Shown here: positions 33,793-43,262 of the stretch, piece by piece
How the letters are laid out: each line of letters begins with the position of its first letter
Numbering within the stretch: position 1 is the stretch's first letter
NCBI GenBank assembly: GCA_016210005.1
Contig: JACQVA010000216.1
Coordinates: 1-55,438, forward strand
DNA length: 55,438 nt
Origin: Deltaproteobacteria bacterium
GTDB lineage: Bacteria > Desulfobacterota > Binatia > HRBIN30 > JACQVA1
Direction of reading: 5' to 3'
Notes under the pieces: model-generated
Told to the model about the DNA's origin: nothing
The model's input: the letters and a program-made list of their open reading frames with translations, nothing else
The model's database searches: none
Made by a program: the position numbers and the translations under genes

Positions 33793-34959
33793 TCAAGCGA
33801 CCGCTTGGGCAGCAGCTACGGCCTTTCGCGCCGCATCGGCCATATCGTTGGCCGCGATGATGTTGAGGCCGGACTCGGCCAGGATGCGCTTGCCGATGTC
33901 GACGTTGGTGCCTTCCAAGCGCACCACTAGTGGCACGGACAGATGCACCTGCCGAGCAGCTTCTACCACACCACTTGCGAGTACATCGCAGCGCATGATG
34001 CCGCCGAAGATGTTGATCAGCACCGCGCGCACGTTCTGGTCGGAGAGCAGGATCTTGAACGCCTCGGCTACCTTCTCGGTGGTCGCGCCGCCGCCAACGT
34101 CAAGGAAGTTGGCCGGCGCGCCGCCTGAGTGCTTGATGATGTCCATGGTCGCCATTGCCAGACCGGCACCGTTGACCATGCAGCCGATGTTGCCGTCGAG
34201 CGAGATGTAGCTGAGGTCGTGCTCGGCCGCGCGGGTCTCTTTGGGATCTTCCTCGTTGAGATCGCGTAGCTCGCGGATAGCGGCGTGGCGATAGAGCGCG
34301 TTGTCATCGAAGCCCATCTTGGCGTCGAGCGCGATCACCTCGCCGGCCTTGGTGATGACCAGAGGGTTGATCTCGGCCATCGAGGCATCGCAGTCGATGA
34401 AGGCGCGATAGAGCCCGTTCATGAAGGCGACCGCCTTGTTCACCGATGGTCCCTCGAGTTTGAGGCCGAAAGCGAGCTTGCGCGCTTGAAACGGCTGCAA
34501 GCCGACGGCGGGGTCGATGGACTCGCGCAGGATCTTCTCGGGCGAGCGGGCGGCCACCTCCTCGATCTCGACGCCGCCCTCGGCGCTGGCCATCATGGCG
34601 GGCCGGCCAGTGGCGCGGTCGATGACCATGCCCAGGTACAGCTCCCGGGCGATCTCGCTGCCCTGCTCCACTAGCACGCGGCGCACGACGCGGCCGGCCG
34701 GTCCCGTCTGGTGGGTCACCAGGGTGCTGCCGATCAGCTTGCTGGCGAAGTCGTGGACCTCCGGCGGCGTCCGGCACAGCTTGACGCCGCCGGCTTTGCC
34801 GCGGCCACCGGCATGGATCTGTGCCTTGACGACGCAGACGCCGCCGAACTCACGCGCGATCGCCGCCGCCTCTTCGCCGCTGGCTGCTGGCTTCCCGTTT
34901 GGGACCGCTACGCCGTATTTTCGCAGAATGTCTTTCGCCTGAAACTCGTGAATGTTCAT
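33793..34959 (-). CDS. sucC: Succinyl-CoA synthetase, beta subunit
   Basis: SucC, 388 residues, the ADP/GDP-forming half of succinyl-CoA synthetase. The start [21 protein letters not shown] and the glycine-rich [17 protein letters not shown] are canonical, as are [42 protein letters not shown] and [19 protein letters not shown]. It works only with SucD, which binds the CoA side; sucD is not downstream here. It is the last gene of the mdh-sdhC-sdhA-sdhB-sucC run. The 86-bp gap after sdhB is larger than the other gaps but contains only a GC hairpin. Confidence 0.97.
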   Translation of the reverse strand: MNIHEFQAKDILRKYGVAVPNGKPAASGEEAAAIAREFGGVCVVKAQIHAGGRGKAGGVKLCRTPPEVHDFASKLIGSTLVTHQTGPAGRVVRRVLVEQGSEIARELYLGMVIDRATGRPAMMASAEGGVEIEEVAARSPEKILRESIDPAVGLQPFQARKLAFGLKLEGPSVNKAVAFMNGLYRAFIDCDASMAEINPLVITKAGEVIALDAKMGFDDNALYRHAAIRELRDLNEEDPKETRAAEHDLSYISLDGNIGCMVNGAGLAMATMDIIKHSGGAPANFLDVGGGATTEKVAEAFKILLSDQNVRAVLINIFGGIMRCDVLASGVVEAARQVHLSVPLVVRLEGTNVDIGKRILAESGLNIIAANDMADAARKAVAAAQAVA

Positions 34960-35045
34960 ACCAATCCTTGCCCGCCGTCGGCGCGATTAAGTGCTCGCCC
35001 CGGCGGGAGGCTCGGGGCGGGGTAAGTAGCTCGCACGACCGGCGT

Positions 35046-35795
35046 CTAGCGCCAGAGCAGGTCCTTAATCGACTTGATCGTCACCTGGCGCCCCAGTTCC
35101 CCGATCGCGGTAGTGAGCGGAATTTCCTTCGGGCACACCTGGACGCAGTTCTGCGCGTTGCCGCAGTCGCTGACACCGCCCTCGCCCATCGCCGCCGCCA
35201 GCCGATCGTCCTTGTTCATTGCTCCGGTCGGGTGGAGGTTGAAGAGCACCACCTGCGCCATGGCGGCCGGGCCCATGAACTGCGAGCGCTCGTTCACTTG
35301 CGGGCAGGCTTCTAGGCAGCAACCGCAGGTCATGCAGCGCGACAGCAGGTAGGCAAACTCCTGCTGGGCCGAGGAGATCCGCGGCCCGGGGCCGAGATCG
35401 TAGGTGCCATCAATCGGGATCCATGCTTGCACCCGTTTGAGCGCCTCGAACATCCGGCTGCGATCGACCATCAGGTCGCGCACGACCTGAAACTTGGTCA
35501 TCGGCTCGACCCGGATGGGTTGTTCGAGCTGATCGACCAGGGCGGTGCAGCCCTGGCGCACGCGGCCGTTGATGACCATGGTGCAAGCGCCGCACACCTC
35601 TTCGAGGCAGCTCGACTCCCACACCACCGGCGTGGTCGGCTTGCCGTCGCGGGTGACCGGGTTGCGGCGAATCTCCATCAGCACCGACAGCACGTTGTGC
35701 TGCGGCTTGTAGGGGACTTCGAATTCCTGCCAGTAGGGCGCGGCGTCGGCTGCGTCCTGCCGCTTGACTCGTAAAACGATTGCGCGCGTTTCCAT
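35046..35795 (-). CDS. sdhB: Succinate dehydrogenase iron-sulfur subunit
   Basis: SdhB, 249 residues. The 2Fe-2S cysteines are in SSCLEEVCGACTMVINGRVRQGC. The 4Fe-4S ligands are in CMTCGCCLEACP, and the 3Fe-4S set is CGNAQNCVQVCPKEIP. It passes electrons from SdhA to the membrane subunit. It starts seven bases after the sdhA stop, so the two are co-translated. Like SdhA and SdhC it is of the Bacillus-type (type B) complex, as the short SdhC and lack of SdhD confirm. Confidence 0.95.
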   Translation of the reverse strand: METRAIVLRVKRQDAADAAPYWQEFEVPYKPQHNVLSVLMEIRRNPVTRDGKPTTPVVWESSCLEEVCGACTMVINGRVRQGCTALVDQLEQPIRVEPMTKFQVVRDLMVDRSRMFEALKRVQAWIPIDGTYDLGPGPRISSAQQEFAYLLSRCMTCGCCLEACPQVNERSQFMGPAAMAQVVLFNLHPTGAMNKDDRLAAAMGEGGVSDCGNAQNCVQVCPKEIPLTTAIGELGRQVTIKSIKDLLWR

Positions 35796-35802
35796 CCACC
35801 CC

Positions 35803-37548
35803 TCACGCGGCTTGCTTGTCGACGTCGTACTTGCGCGCGCGCGGCTTGATCAGCGACGTGTCGACCGGATCGTAGCTGAACTGCGGGCCATCGGAGCTCC
35901 ACCGCGCCATCGTGGTCTTCAAGAAGTTAACGTCATCGCGTTCGGGAAACGCCGGTTTGTAGTGCGCGCCGCGGGATTCGTCGCGCCGCAGGGCGCCGAG
36001 GGTGATCACCCGCGCCAGCTCGAGCATGCCCCACATCTGCTTGACGAAGGAAATCTCCTGGTTGGCCCACTTGCCCTTGTCGTTGAGCCCGATGCGACCC
36101 CAGCGGTCTTTGAGCTCGAGCAGCTTGTTGTCGGTCTCGCGCAGCTTGGCGTTGTCGCGAATGACTGTAACGTTGGCCGTCATCCACTCGCCGAGCTCCT
36201 TGGCGATGCTGTAAACGTTTTCTTTGCCGTTCATGCCGGCGAGCTTGGCAAAAGCTTCCTCTTGCCGTTTCTTCTCCAGATCGAGCGTGCGCTCGGCGCC
36301 GTCGCCGGAGTGAGCGTGGGCGTAGCGCACCATCGCCGGGCCGGCGACCTGGCCGCTGAACAGGCAAGAGAGCAGCGAGTTGGCGCCGAGGCGGTTGGCG
36401 CCATGGTACTGATAGTCGCACTCGCCGGCGGCAAACAGGCCCGGGATCTTGGTCATGTGGTCGTAGTCGACCCACAGTCCGCCCATCGAGTAGTGCATGC
36501 CGGGGAAGATCTTCATCGGCACTTTGCGCGGGTCATCGCCGACGAACTTCTCGTAGATTTCCAGCACGCCGCCAAGCTTGCGGTCGAGGGTGCGGGCGTC
36601 GATATGGGTGACGTCGAGGAAGACCTGCGGCTCGCCGTCGACGCCGAGGCCCATTTCGAACACGACCTTGAAGATAGCGCGGGTAGCGATATCGCGCGGC
36701 ACCAGGTTGCCGTAGGCCGGGTACATGTCTTCGAGGAAGTACCACGGCTTGCCGTCGCGGTAGGTCCACACCCGGCCGCCTTCGCCGCGCACCGACTCGG
36801 AGATCAACCGCAGCTTGTCATTGCCCGGGATCGCCGTCGGGTGGACCTGGATGAACTCGCCGTTGGCATAGGTAGCGCCCTGCTGGTAGGCAACAGCCAC
36901 CGCTGCGCCGGTGTTCACCATCGAGTTCGTGCTCTTACCGAAGATGATGCCGGGCCCGCCGGTAGCCAGCATCACGGCCGCAGCTGGGAACGCCTGCACC
37001 GCCATGGTGCGCTGATTCATGGCGATGATCCCGCGGCAGCGCCCGCTCTCGTCGAGCACCGCGGAGAGGAACTCCCAGGTTTCGAACTTGCGGACCAAGC
37101 CCGCCACCTCGTGGCGGCGCACCTGCTCATCGAGCGCATAGAGCAGCTGCTGCCCGGTGGTGGCGCCGGCAAAGGCGGTGCGGTTGTACTTGGTGCCGCC
37201 GAAGCGCCGGAAATCGAGAAAGCCCTCCGGCGTGCGATTGAAAGTCACGCCCATGCGATCGAGCAAGAAGACGATGCCGGGCCCGGCCTCGCACATGGCC
37301 TTGACCGGCGGTTGGTTGGCGAGGAAGTCGCCGCCGTAAATCGAATCGTCGAAGTGTTCCCAAGGCGTGTCGCCCTCGCCCTTCCAGTTCACCGCGGCGT
37401 TGATGCCGCCCTGCGCGCAAACCGAATGCGAGCGTTTGACCGGCACCACCGAAAAGAGGTCGACCGGCACGCCCAGCTCCGCGATCTTGACCGTAGTCAT
37501 CAACCCCGCCAAGCCGCCACCGACGACGATGAGACGTTCATCCGCCAT
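35803..37548 (-). CDS. sdhA: Succinate dehydrogenase flavoprotein subunit
   Basis: SdhA, 581 residues. FAD motif IVVGGGLAGLMTTVKIAELG is at residues about 7-26. The FAD-linking His is in RSHSVCAQGGINAA. Active-site regions include HPTAIPGNDKLRLISESVRGEGGRVW, and the C-terminal third ends DTSLIKPRARKYDVDKQAA. It oxidises succinate to fumarate at the cytoplasmic face. ATG 37548 was chosen because the longer frame upstream runs through sdhC. It lies 32 bp after sdhC and seven bases before sdhB. Confidence 0.96.
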   Translation of the reverse strand: MADERLIVVGGGLAGLMTTVKIAELGVPVDLFSVVPVKRSHSVCAQGGINAAVNWKGEGDTPWEHFDDSIYGGDFLANQPPVKAMCEAGPGIVFLLDRMGVTFNRTPEGFLDFRRFGGTKYNRTAFAGATTGQQLLYALDEQVRRHEVAGLVRKFETWEFLSAVLDESGRCRGIIAMNQRTMAVQAFPAAAVMLATGGPGIIFGKSTNSMVNTGAAVAVAYQQGATYANGEFIQVHPTAIPGNDKLRLISESVRGEGGRVWTYRDGKPWYFLEDMYPAYGNLVPRDIATRAIFKVVFEMGLGVDGEPQVFLDVTHIDARTLDRKLGGVLEIYEKFVGDDPRKVPMKIFPGMHYSMGGLWVDYDHMTKIPGLFAAGECDYQYHGANRLGANSLLSCLFSGQVAGPAMVRYAHAHSGDGAERTLDLEKKRQEEAFAKLAGMNGKENVYSIAKELGEWMTANVTVIRDNAKLRETDNKLLELKDRWGRIGLNDKGKWANQEISFVKQMWGMLELARVITLGALRRDESRGAHYKPAFPERDDVNFLKTTMARWSSDGPQFSYDPVDTSLIKPRARKYDVDKQAA

Positions 37549-37580
37549 AGCTTCAATCCTTTGCCCGCCGCCGTACGCGA

Positions 37581-38210
37581 TCAGCGGAATGCCGCCACGA
37601 TCATCAGGCTCGATGCGCCCAGGGCCACGAACGCCAGCGTACACGCCGCCTGCACCGCCCGCTGCGCCCGCACGCCGACGGTGATGCCCCAGGTGATGCA
37701 GAAGGTCGAGATGCCGTTGGTCAAATGGAAGACGCAGGACAACACCCCCACCAGATACACGGCGAACACCAGCGGGTTGCTGACCCAGTCGTGCATCGTG
37801 GCGTAATTGATCGGGACGCCGAAGAAGTAGTTGTAGAAGCGGGTGGTGTACATGTGAAACACCAGGAACAACAGCGCGATCACGCCGGTCACCCGCTGCA
37901 TGGTGTAGAACACGTTGCGCGCGTACGGGTAGTCGCTGAAGTTGGGCTGAGCTTCCACCACAATGAAAGCACCATAGATGCCGTGGAAAGCGATCGGGAT
38001 CCACAAGACGAAGATCTCGATCAGCAGCAACAGGAACCACGGAGCTGACTCCAGCGACTCGGCCACCGCATCGAAGCGCTGCGGCCCGGCCAACACCGCC
38101 GCGTTGGCCAGGAACACATGGAACAGCATATAGAAGCCGATCGGCAGCAAACCCGACAGGCTGTGTAAACGTCGCAAGAGGAAATGTCTTCGATCCCGAT
38201 CCATCGCCAT
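37581..38210 (-). CDS. sdhC: Succinate dehydrogenase cytochrome b558 (membrane anchor) subunit
   Basis: SdhC of type B, 209 residues with five hydrophobic segments. The start MAMDRDRRHFLLRRLHSLSGLLPIGFYMLFHVF is typical of Bacillus/deltaproteobacterial cytochrome b558. His ligands for two haems are visible in LHSLSG, FHVFLAN, FHGIYGAF, FHMYTTR and FHLTNGI. A single anchor protein of this type needs no SdhD, and none is present. ATG 38210 was chosen (MAMD); ATG 38204 is the next in-frame choice, and the longer frame upstream is not family-like. First of the sdhCAB run, 133 bp after mdh. Confidence 0.92.
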   Translation of the reverse strand: MAMDRDRRHFLLRRLHSLSGLLPIGFYMLFHVFLANAAVLAGPQRFDAVAESLESAPWFLLLLIEIFVLWIPIAFHGIYGAFIVVEAQPNFSDYPYARNVFYTMQRVTGVIALLFLVFHMYTTRFYNYFFGVPINYATMHDWVSNPLVFAVYLVGVLSCVFHLTNGISTFCITWGITVGVRAQRAVQAACTLAFVALGASSLMIVAAFR

Positions 38211-38343
38211 CAGGGTCCCTTCTCGGCACTCCTTAGTGAGCCCCCTCGCAAACTTCAAGAACAGCGCAATGAAATCTCGTTGCCAAGAGCAGAAGAGTGC
38301 CTGCTCGAAATCCGGCGGCGGCAACCACTCTTCGGCCTGGCCG

Positions 38344-39423
<1,080 letters not shown>

Positions 39424-39511
39424 TCAGTAGCACAGTGCTAATGCACCCCAGCCGCATGGCGCAAAGATCGCGTGTGGTACTGGGCCCAACCCTTGACGGC
39501 ACCAAGGGTAG

Positions 39512-39595
39512 CAAGCCACCGGCGCCAACGTCGGCTACGAAGCCGAGTTGTGGCAGATGGCCGACGCGCTGCGCGGCAGCATGGACGCCGCGGAG
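39512..39595 (+). pseudogene. hsdM: hsdM remnant (type I restriction methyltransferase, N-terminus only)
   Basis: After a TAG at 39509, this frame reads [20 protein letters not shown], then RGSMDAAE (28 codons). This is the highly conserved start of HsdM, which continues YKHVVLGLIFLKYIS in intact genes. Here the match stops dead at 39595 and the next bases encode the four-helix-bundle protein in another frame. The rest of hsdM and all of hsdS are missing. The frame just upstream (GTKGSKP) may be the earlier part of the same gene, shifted by one base. Confidence 0.7.
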
Positions 39596-39596
39596 T

Positions 39597-40178
39597 GTGG
39601 CGCAGCTGGTCTACGACGTCACGGTGCGGTTCTGCGATCGCTACATCTCGCTGCGCAGCCGCACCCACGATCAGATGGTGCAGGCGGCGCGCTCCGGCGT
39701 GCAGAACATCGCCGAGGGCAGCCAGGCCAGCGGCACCTCGAAGAAAATGGAGCTGAAGCTGACCAACGTGGCGCGTGCCAGCCTGGAAGAGCTGCGCCTC
39801 GACTACGAGGATTTCCTCCGGCAACACGGCCACCCGATCTGGCCGCGCGATGACCCGCGCCGCGCGGAGCTGATCCGGAGGCGGCCCGCCACCGCGGATG
39901 CGGTGGCGGAGTGGGCGAGAGAACTACATGGACTACGTGGACGGCATGGACAAAGTGGACAGGCCCGAGATCCGCTTGGGTCCACTGGGTCCATTTCGTC
40001 CACAGCGTCCACCCCGAGCTACCCAGAACTCGCCGCCAACGCGGCGCTCGTCCTCATCGCGGTGGCGTGCGGCCTGCTCGATCGGCAGCTCGCAGCGCAG
40101 GCCACCGCGTTCGAGAAAGAAGGCGGCTTCACCGAGCGCCTTTACAACCGGCGCCACAGCACACGGAGAGGTGCATGA
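39597..40178 (+). CDS. Four-helix-bundle protein of type I restriction loci, N-terminally truncated
   Basis: A 193-residue four-helix-bundle suffix-domain protein (S23/IVP-like). The core [27 protein letters not shown], then [19 protein letters not shown] and [20 protein letters not shown], is textbook; the C-terminus [17 protein letters not shown] matches the family end. Such genes sit between hsdS and hsdR. The expected N-terminal 10-15 residues are missing, and the first in-frame start is GTG 39597, right at the junction with the hsdM remnant. The stop overlaps the hsdR remnant start (ATGA at 40175-40178). It may still be made but has lost its partners. The middle is enriched in a Gly/Ser linker. 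Confidence 0.6.
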   Translation: MAQLVYDVTVRFCDRYISLRSRTHDQMVQAARSGVQNIAEGSQASGTSKKMELKLTNVARASLEELRLDYEDFLRQHGHPIWPRDDPRRAELIRRRPATADAVAEWARELHGLRGRHGQSGQARDPLGSTGSISSTASTPSYPELAANAALVLIAVACGLLDRQLAAQATAFEKEGGFTERLYNRRHSTRRGA

Positions 40179-40285
40179 GCCGCTTCTCCGAATCCGTCGT
40201 CGAGGACGCCGCGCTCGATTGGTTGAAGCGCCTCGGCTTCACCATCAAGCACAGCCCGCACATCGCGCCCGGCGAGTTGGCGGCT
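40175..40285 (+). pseudogene. hsdR: hsdR remnant (type I restriction endonuclease, N-terminus only)
   Basis: From ATG 40175 the frame reads [20 protein letters not shown], then GFTIKHSPHIAPGELAA (37 codons). This is the standard N-terminus of HsdR, which normally runs on for about 1000 residues. After about 40285 the sequence is unrelated and enters the 3' end of the SirB1-type gene. The start overlaps the stop of the four-helix-bundle gene by four bases, the coupling expected in an intact operon. Confidence 0.75.
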
Positions 40286-40326
40286 GTCGGAGCAGTGGGC
40301 GGCGTGAACAACGCCGCCGCGTCGCC

Positions 40327-41157
40327 TCAGTGGATCTGGGCCGCTTGGCGGCGCACGGTGAAGAGGTCTTCGCGGATGGCCTCGGCAGTCTCGTGGTCCG
40401 GCGCCAGGCGCAGGAAGCGCTCGAGATCGGCCAGCGCCGCCCCGTAGCACTCCAACCGCTGGTAGATCAGACCGCGATCGCGCAGATCTTCGGCCGCCTC
40501 CGGCAGCAGCAGCAGAATGCGATCGGAGCACGACAACGCGGCCTCGAACTCCTCGGCGTTGATGTAAACCTGCTTGAGGTTGCGCAGCATGCGCACCAGG
40601 ATCTCACGCGCGCCGGCCGGCTGCAGGTAGCTGCGATCGAACGGCGCATCGGGGCCGAGGACGCTTTGCAAGCGTTCGGCGCAGTCGCGCTCGGTGAGCA
40701 CCTGCCCGTGGAATGCGTCGATGATGATCTCCTGGTCGCCGACGTACTTGGCGAGGAAGTGGCCCGGAAAGCCGACACCGTGCACCGGCAATCCGAGCCG
40801 CCGCGCCACCTCGATGTACACCAGCGCCAGGGTGATCGGGATGCCGGTGTGGCGGTCGAGCACTTCATTGAGAAAGCTGTTGCGCCGGTCGTAGTAGCGC
40901 CGGCGGTTGCCGACGAAGCGCTTCTCGACGAACAGGAAGTGGTTGAGCCGTTCGATGCGCTCGGGGTCGGAGCGCGCCGGTGTCACGAAGCGGCGGGCCT
41001 CATCGGCCAGGGCATCGAGCCGGCGCAGATAGGCGGCGATATCGAGATCGGGGTAAGCCTCGGCGGCTATCACCAGCGCGGCCTCCGCCAGGTCTATGTC
41101 TTCCTCCGGTTTGCGCGCCAACTCGGCGAAGCGCTCCCGCGGGTTCTTGCCCACCAT
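40327..41157 (-). CDS. SirB1/transglutaminase-like protein with TPR
   Basis: A 276-residue protein of the SirB1 (transglut_core2) family. The core RNSFLNEVLDRHTGIPITLALVYIEVARRLGLPVHGVGFPGHFLAKY (about residues 92-138) is the family hallmark, with the His of the pseudo-transglutaminase site in PGHFL. The C-terminal part (about residues 190-265) has tetratricopeptide-like helices (YINAEEFEAALSCSDRILLLLP, DRGLIYQRLECYGAALADLERFLRLAP). Members are thought to act as protein-interaction factors, and no catalytic activity is established. It is divergent from the SDR at 41286. Its 3' end sits against the hsdR remnant. Confidence 0.85.
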   Translation of the reverse strand: MVGKNPRERFAELARKPEEDIDLAEAALVIAAEAYPDLDIAAYLRRLDALADEARRFVTPARSDPERIERLNHFLFVEKRFVGNRRRYYDRRNSFLNEVLDRHTGIPITLALVYIEVARRLGLPVHGVGFPGHFLAKYVGDQEIIIDAFHGQVLTERDCAERLQSVLGPDAPFDRSYLQPAGAREILVRMLRNLKQVYINAEEFEAALSCSDRILLLLPEAAEDLRDRGLIYQRLECYGAALADLERFLRLAPDHETAEAIREDLFTVRRQAAQIH

Positions 41158-41285
41158 GTCGTACCTCTACGCCCCCGCATAGCGTGTGCTTGCAGCCGAA
41201 TGCAAGACACGGCCGGCGATTTTTCTCGGCCGCGTGACAGCTTGCGTTGATCGGCCCAACTGGTAGACGATGGCGAGGAGAGCCG

Positions 41286-42038
41286 ATGGACATCAACGGC
41301 AAGGTCGCAGTGGTTACCGGCGGCGGTTCGGGTATCGGACGCGCCACGGCAATCCGCCTGGCTCAAGCGGGCGCGCGGGTTGTCGTCGTCGATCTTGACG
41401 AGCGCGGTGCCGGCGAGACGGCGGCGCGAATCGCGCAAGCCGGCGCCGCTGCCGCCGCCTTCGGTGCCGACGTTGCGCGCCCGGCGGAGGTGGCCGCGAT
41501 GCTGGATTTCGCCGGCGGCCGCTTCGGCGGGTTGGACATCTTACACAACAACGCCGGCATCACTACGGGTGATCCAGGCTACCCGGAAGCGGGCTTGGAG
41601 CAGTGGCAGCGCGTCATTGACATCAACCTGCGAGCGGTAATTCTCGCCACTCAGCTGGCCTTGCCGCTGCTACGCCGCCGCGGCGGCGGCGCCGTCGTCC
41701 ACACCTCGTCGCTGGCCGGCCTGGTCGGTTGGGCACCGGATCCGATTTACGCCGCCACCAAGGCGGCAGTGGTGTTGTTCACGCAATCGCTGGCGCCGCT
41801 GGCGGCCGAGAACATCCGCATCAACTGCATCTGCCCCGGCGGCGTCAATACCCCAATGCTGCAGCGGGCGCGGCAGAGCGCCAGGGAGAAGCCGCCCGCC
41901 GAGCTGCCGCTGCTCGAGCCCGAGGAGGTCGCCGATGGGGTGCTCCAATTGATATCGGATGACACGCTGGCCGGGCGCACGCTGGTGATTGCGCCCGGGC
42001 TGCGTGATTTCGCCCCCCTGCCGCCATTGCCAAGCTAG
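41286..42038 (+). CDS. Short-chain dehydrogenase/reductase
   Basis: A 250-residue classical SDR: cofactor motif TGGGSGIGRA (residues 11-20), acidic Asp after strand 2 (VVVVDLDERG, suggesting NAD(H) preference), NNAG in HNNAGITTG, and Ser-Tyr-Lys in TSSLAGLVGWAPDPIYAATKAA. It would oxidise a secondary alcohol or reduce a ketone. ATG 41286 was chosen after GAGGAGAGCCG. The phosphotransferase gene starts 66 bp downstream on the same strand, so the two may be co-transcribed. C-terminus FAPLPPLPS is not typical of any subfamily I recognise. Confidence 0.87.
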   Translation: MDINGKVAVVTGGGSGIGRATAIRLAQAGARVVVVDLDERGAGETAARIAQAGAAAAAFGADVARPAEVAAMLDFAGGRFGGLDILHNNAGITTGDPGYPEAGLEQWQRVIDINLRAVILATQLALPLLRRRGGGAVVHTSSLAGLVGWAPDPIYAATKAAVVLFTQSLAPLAAENIRINCICPGGVNTPMLQRARQSAREKPPAELPLLEPEEVADGVLQLISDDTLAGRTLVIAPGLRDFAPLPPLPS

Positions 42039-42104
42039 GGGCTGGCCGCCGCTCTTTTCGCGCAGAGTTTGCCGTTCAATTGTAAGCCGTAAGGAGGAAG
42101 CACA

Positions 42105-43250
42105 GTGCACGATCAAGACAATCGGCCGCCGGCACAGGGTGGCGAGGTGGCTCGGCCGCAGGCATCGCGGCGTGACCTTGCCGATCTCAAGCACCGAATG
42201 GAGAGCTGGTTGGCCAGCAAGTTGCCGCCCGGGTCCGCGCCGCAGGTGTCGGCGCTGGAGGTGCCCTCCTCCAACGGCATGTCGAGCGAAACGGTGCTGT
42301 TCGGCGCCAACTGGCGCGAGCAAGGTCGCACACGCACCGAATCGTTGGTGGCTCGCGTGGCGCCGGATGCCGCGGCCGTGCCGGTCTTCCCGGTCTACGA
42401 CCTCGAGTGCCAGTTCCAGGTGATGCGGCTGGTCGGCGCCAATACCACGGTGCCGGTACCACACGTGTACTGGTCCGAGCCCGACAGCGGGCCGCTCGGC
42501 GCCCCCTTCTTCGTCATGAAGCGGGTCGAAGGTCAGGTGCCGCCCGACATCATGCCCTACAACTTCGGCAGTTGGGTGAGTGAAGCAACGGCGGAGGAGC
42601 AGGCCCGGTTGCAGAAATCCAGCGTCAACGTGCTCGCCCGGCTGCATGAGATCGCGCAGCCGGAGCGCACCTTTGCCTTCTTGCAATCCAAGCAGCCAGA
42701 GCCGACCGCGTTGCGACGCCAGGTCGCAGAGCTGTGGGCCTATTACGAATGGGTTAGGGAAGACTTGCGCGTGCCCCTGATCGAGCGCTGCTTCACCTGG
42801 CTGCAAGAGCACTGGCCGAAGGACGAGGGGGAGACGGTGTTGAGTTGGGGCGACGCCCGGATCGGCAACATCATGTACCGGCAGTTCGAGCCGGTGGCGG
42901 TGTTCGACTGGGAGATGGCTGCGCTCGGCCCCCGGGAGCTGGATCTCGGGTGGATGATCTTCATGCACCGCTTCTTCGAGGACATCGCCGCGAAGATGGG
43001 CTTGCCGGGGATGCCGCACTTCTTGCGGCGCGATGACGTCGCCGCCACCTACGAGTCGTTGAGCGGCCACACCCCCCGTGATCTCGACTTCTACACCATG
43101 TATGCGGCCCTGCGGCACGGCATCATCATGAGCCGCATCCAACGCCGCGCCATCCACTTCGGGGAAGCCACGATGCCTGAGGACGTTGACGACCTCATCA
43201 TGCACCGGGCCACGCTCGAGGCGATGCTGGCCGGTACTTACTGGAAGTGA
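42105..43250 (+). CDS. Phosphotransferase family protein (ACAD10/APH-like)
   Basis: A 381-residue aminoglycoside-phosphotransferase-fold protein. The nucleotide-binding region includes FGANWREQ and VARVAPDAAAVPVFP. The catalytic loop is SWGDARIGN (D250, N255), a known subgroup variant with Trp where most APH enzymes have His; the metal-binding Asp is D268 in VFDWEMAALGPRELDLGW. The group includes the kinase half of mammalian ACAD10/11, which phosphorylates 4-hydroxyacyl-CoA, and mycobacterial relatives. A role in hydroxy-acid or alcohol catabolism with the SDR upstream is inference. GTG 42105 follows AAGGAGGAAGCACA. Convergent with the sulfotransferase, 12 bp apart. Confidence 0.85.
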   Translation: MHDQDNRPPAQGGEVARPQASRRDLADLKHRMESWLASKLPPGSAPQVSALEVPSSNGMSSETVLFGANWREQGRTRTESLVARVAPDAAAVPVFPVYDLECQFQVMRLVGANTTVPVPHVYWSEPDSGPLGAPFFVMKRVEGQVPPDIMPYNFGSWVSEATAEEQARLQKSSVNVLARLHEIAQPERTFAFLQSKQPEPTALRRQVAELWAYYEWVREDLRVPLIERCFTWLQEHWPKDEGETVLSWGDARIGNIMYRQFEPVAVFDWEMAALGPRELDLGWMIFMHRFFEDIAAKMGLPGMPHFLRRDDVAATYESLSGHTPRDLDFYTMYAALRHGIIMSRIQRRAIHFGEATMPEDVDDLIMHRATLEAMLAGTYWK

Positions 43251-43262
43251 TCACGGCGGCGC

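Noticed and set aside
33960-34000. Possible frameshift or decay in sucC, given missing sucD
   Set aside because: sucC is full-length and all motifs are in one frame.
35764-37806. 680-codon plus-strand frame, opposite sdhA
   Set aside because: Antisense shadow of sdhA/sdhC in GC-rich DNA; sdhA has full family motifs. The same applies to 23575-25317 opposite groEL, 17517-19058 opposite the giant gene, and 46508-47926 opposite the molybdoenzyme.
39428-39440. TAGCAC-A-GTGCTA palindrome considered as a CIRCE operator
   Set aside because: CIRCE needs TTAGCACTC-N9-GAGTGCTAA; here the spacer is one base and the neighbouring gene is mdh, not a heat-shock gene.
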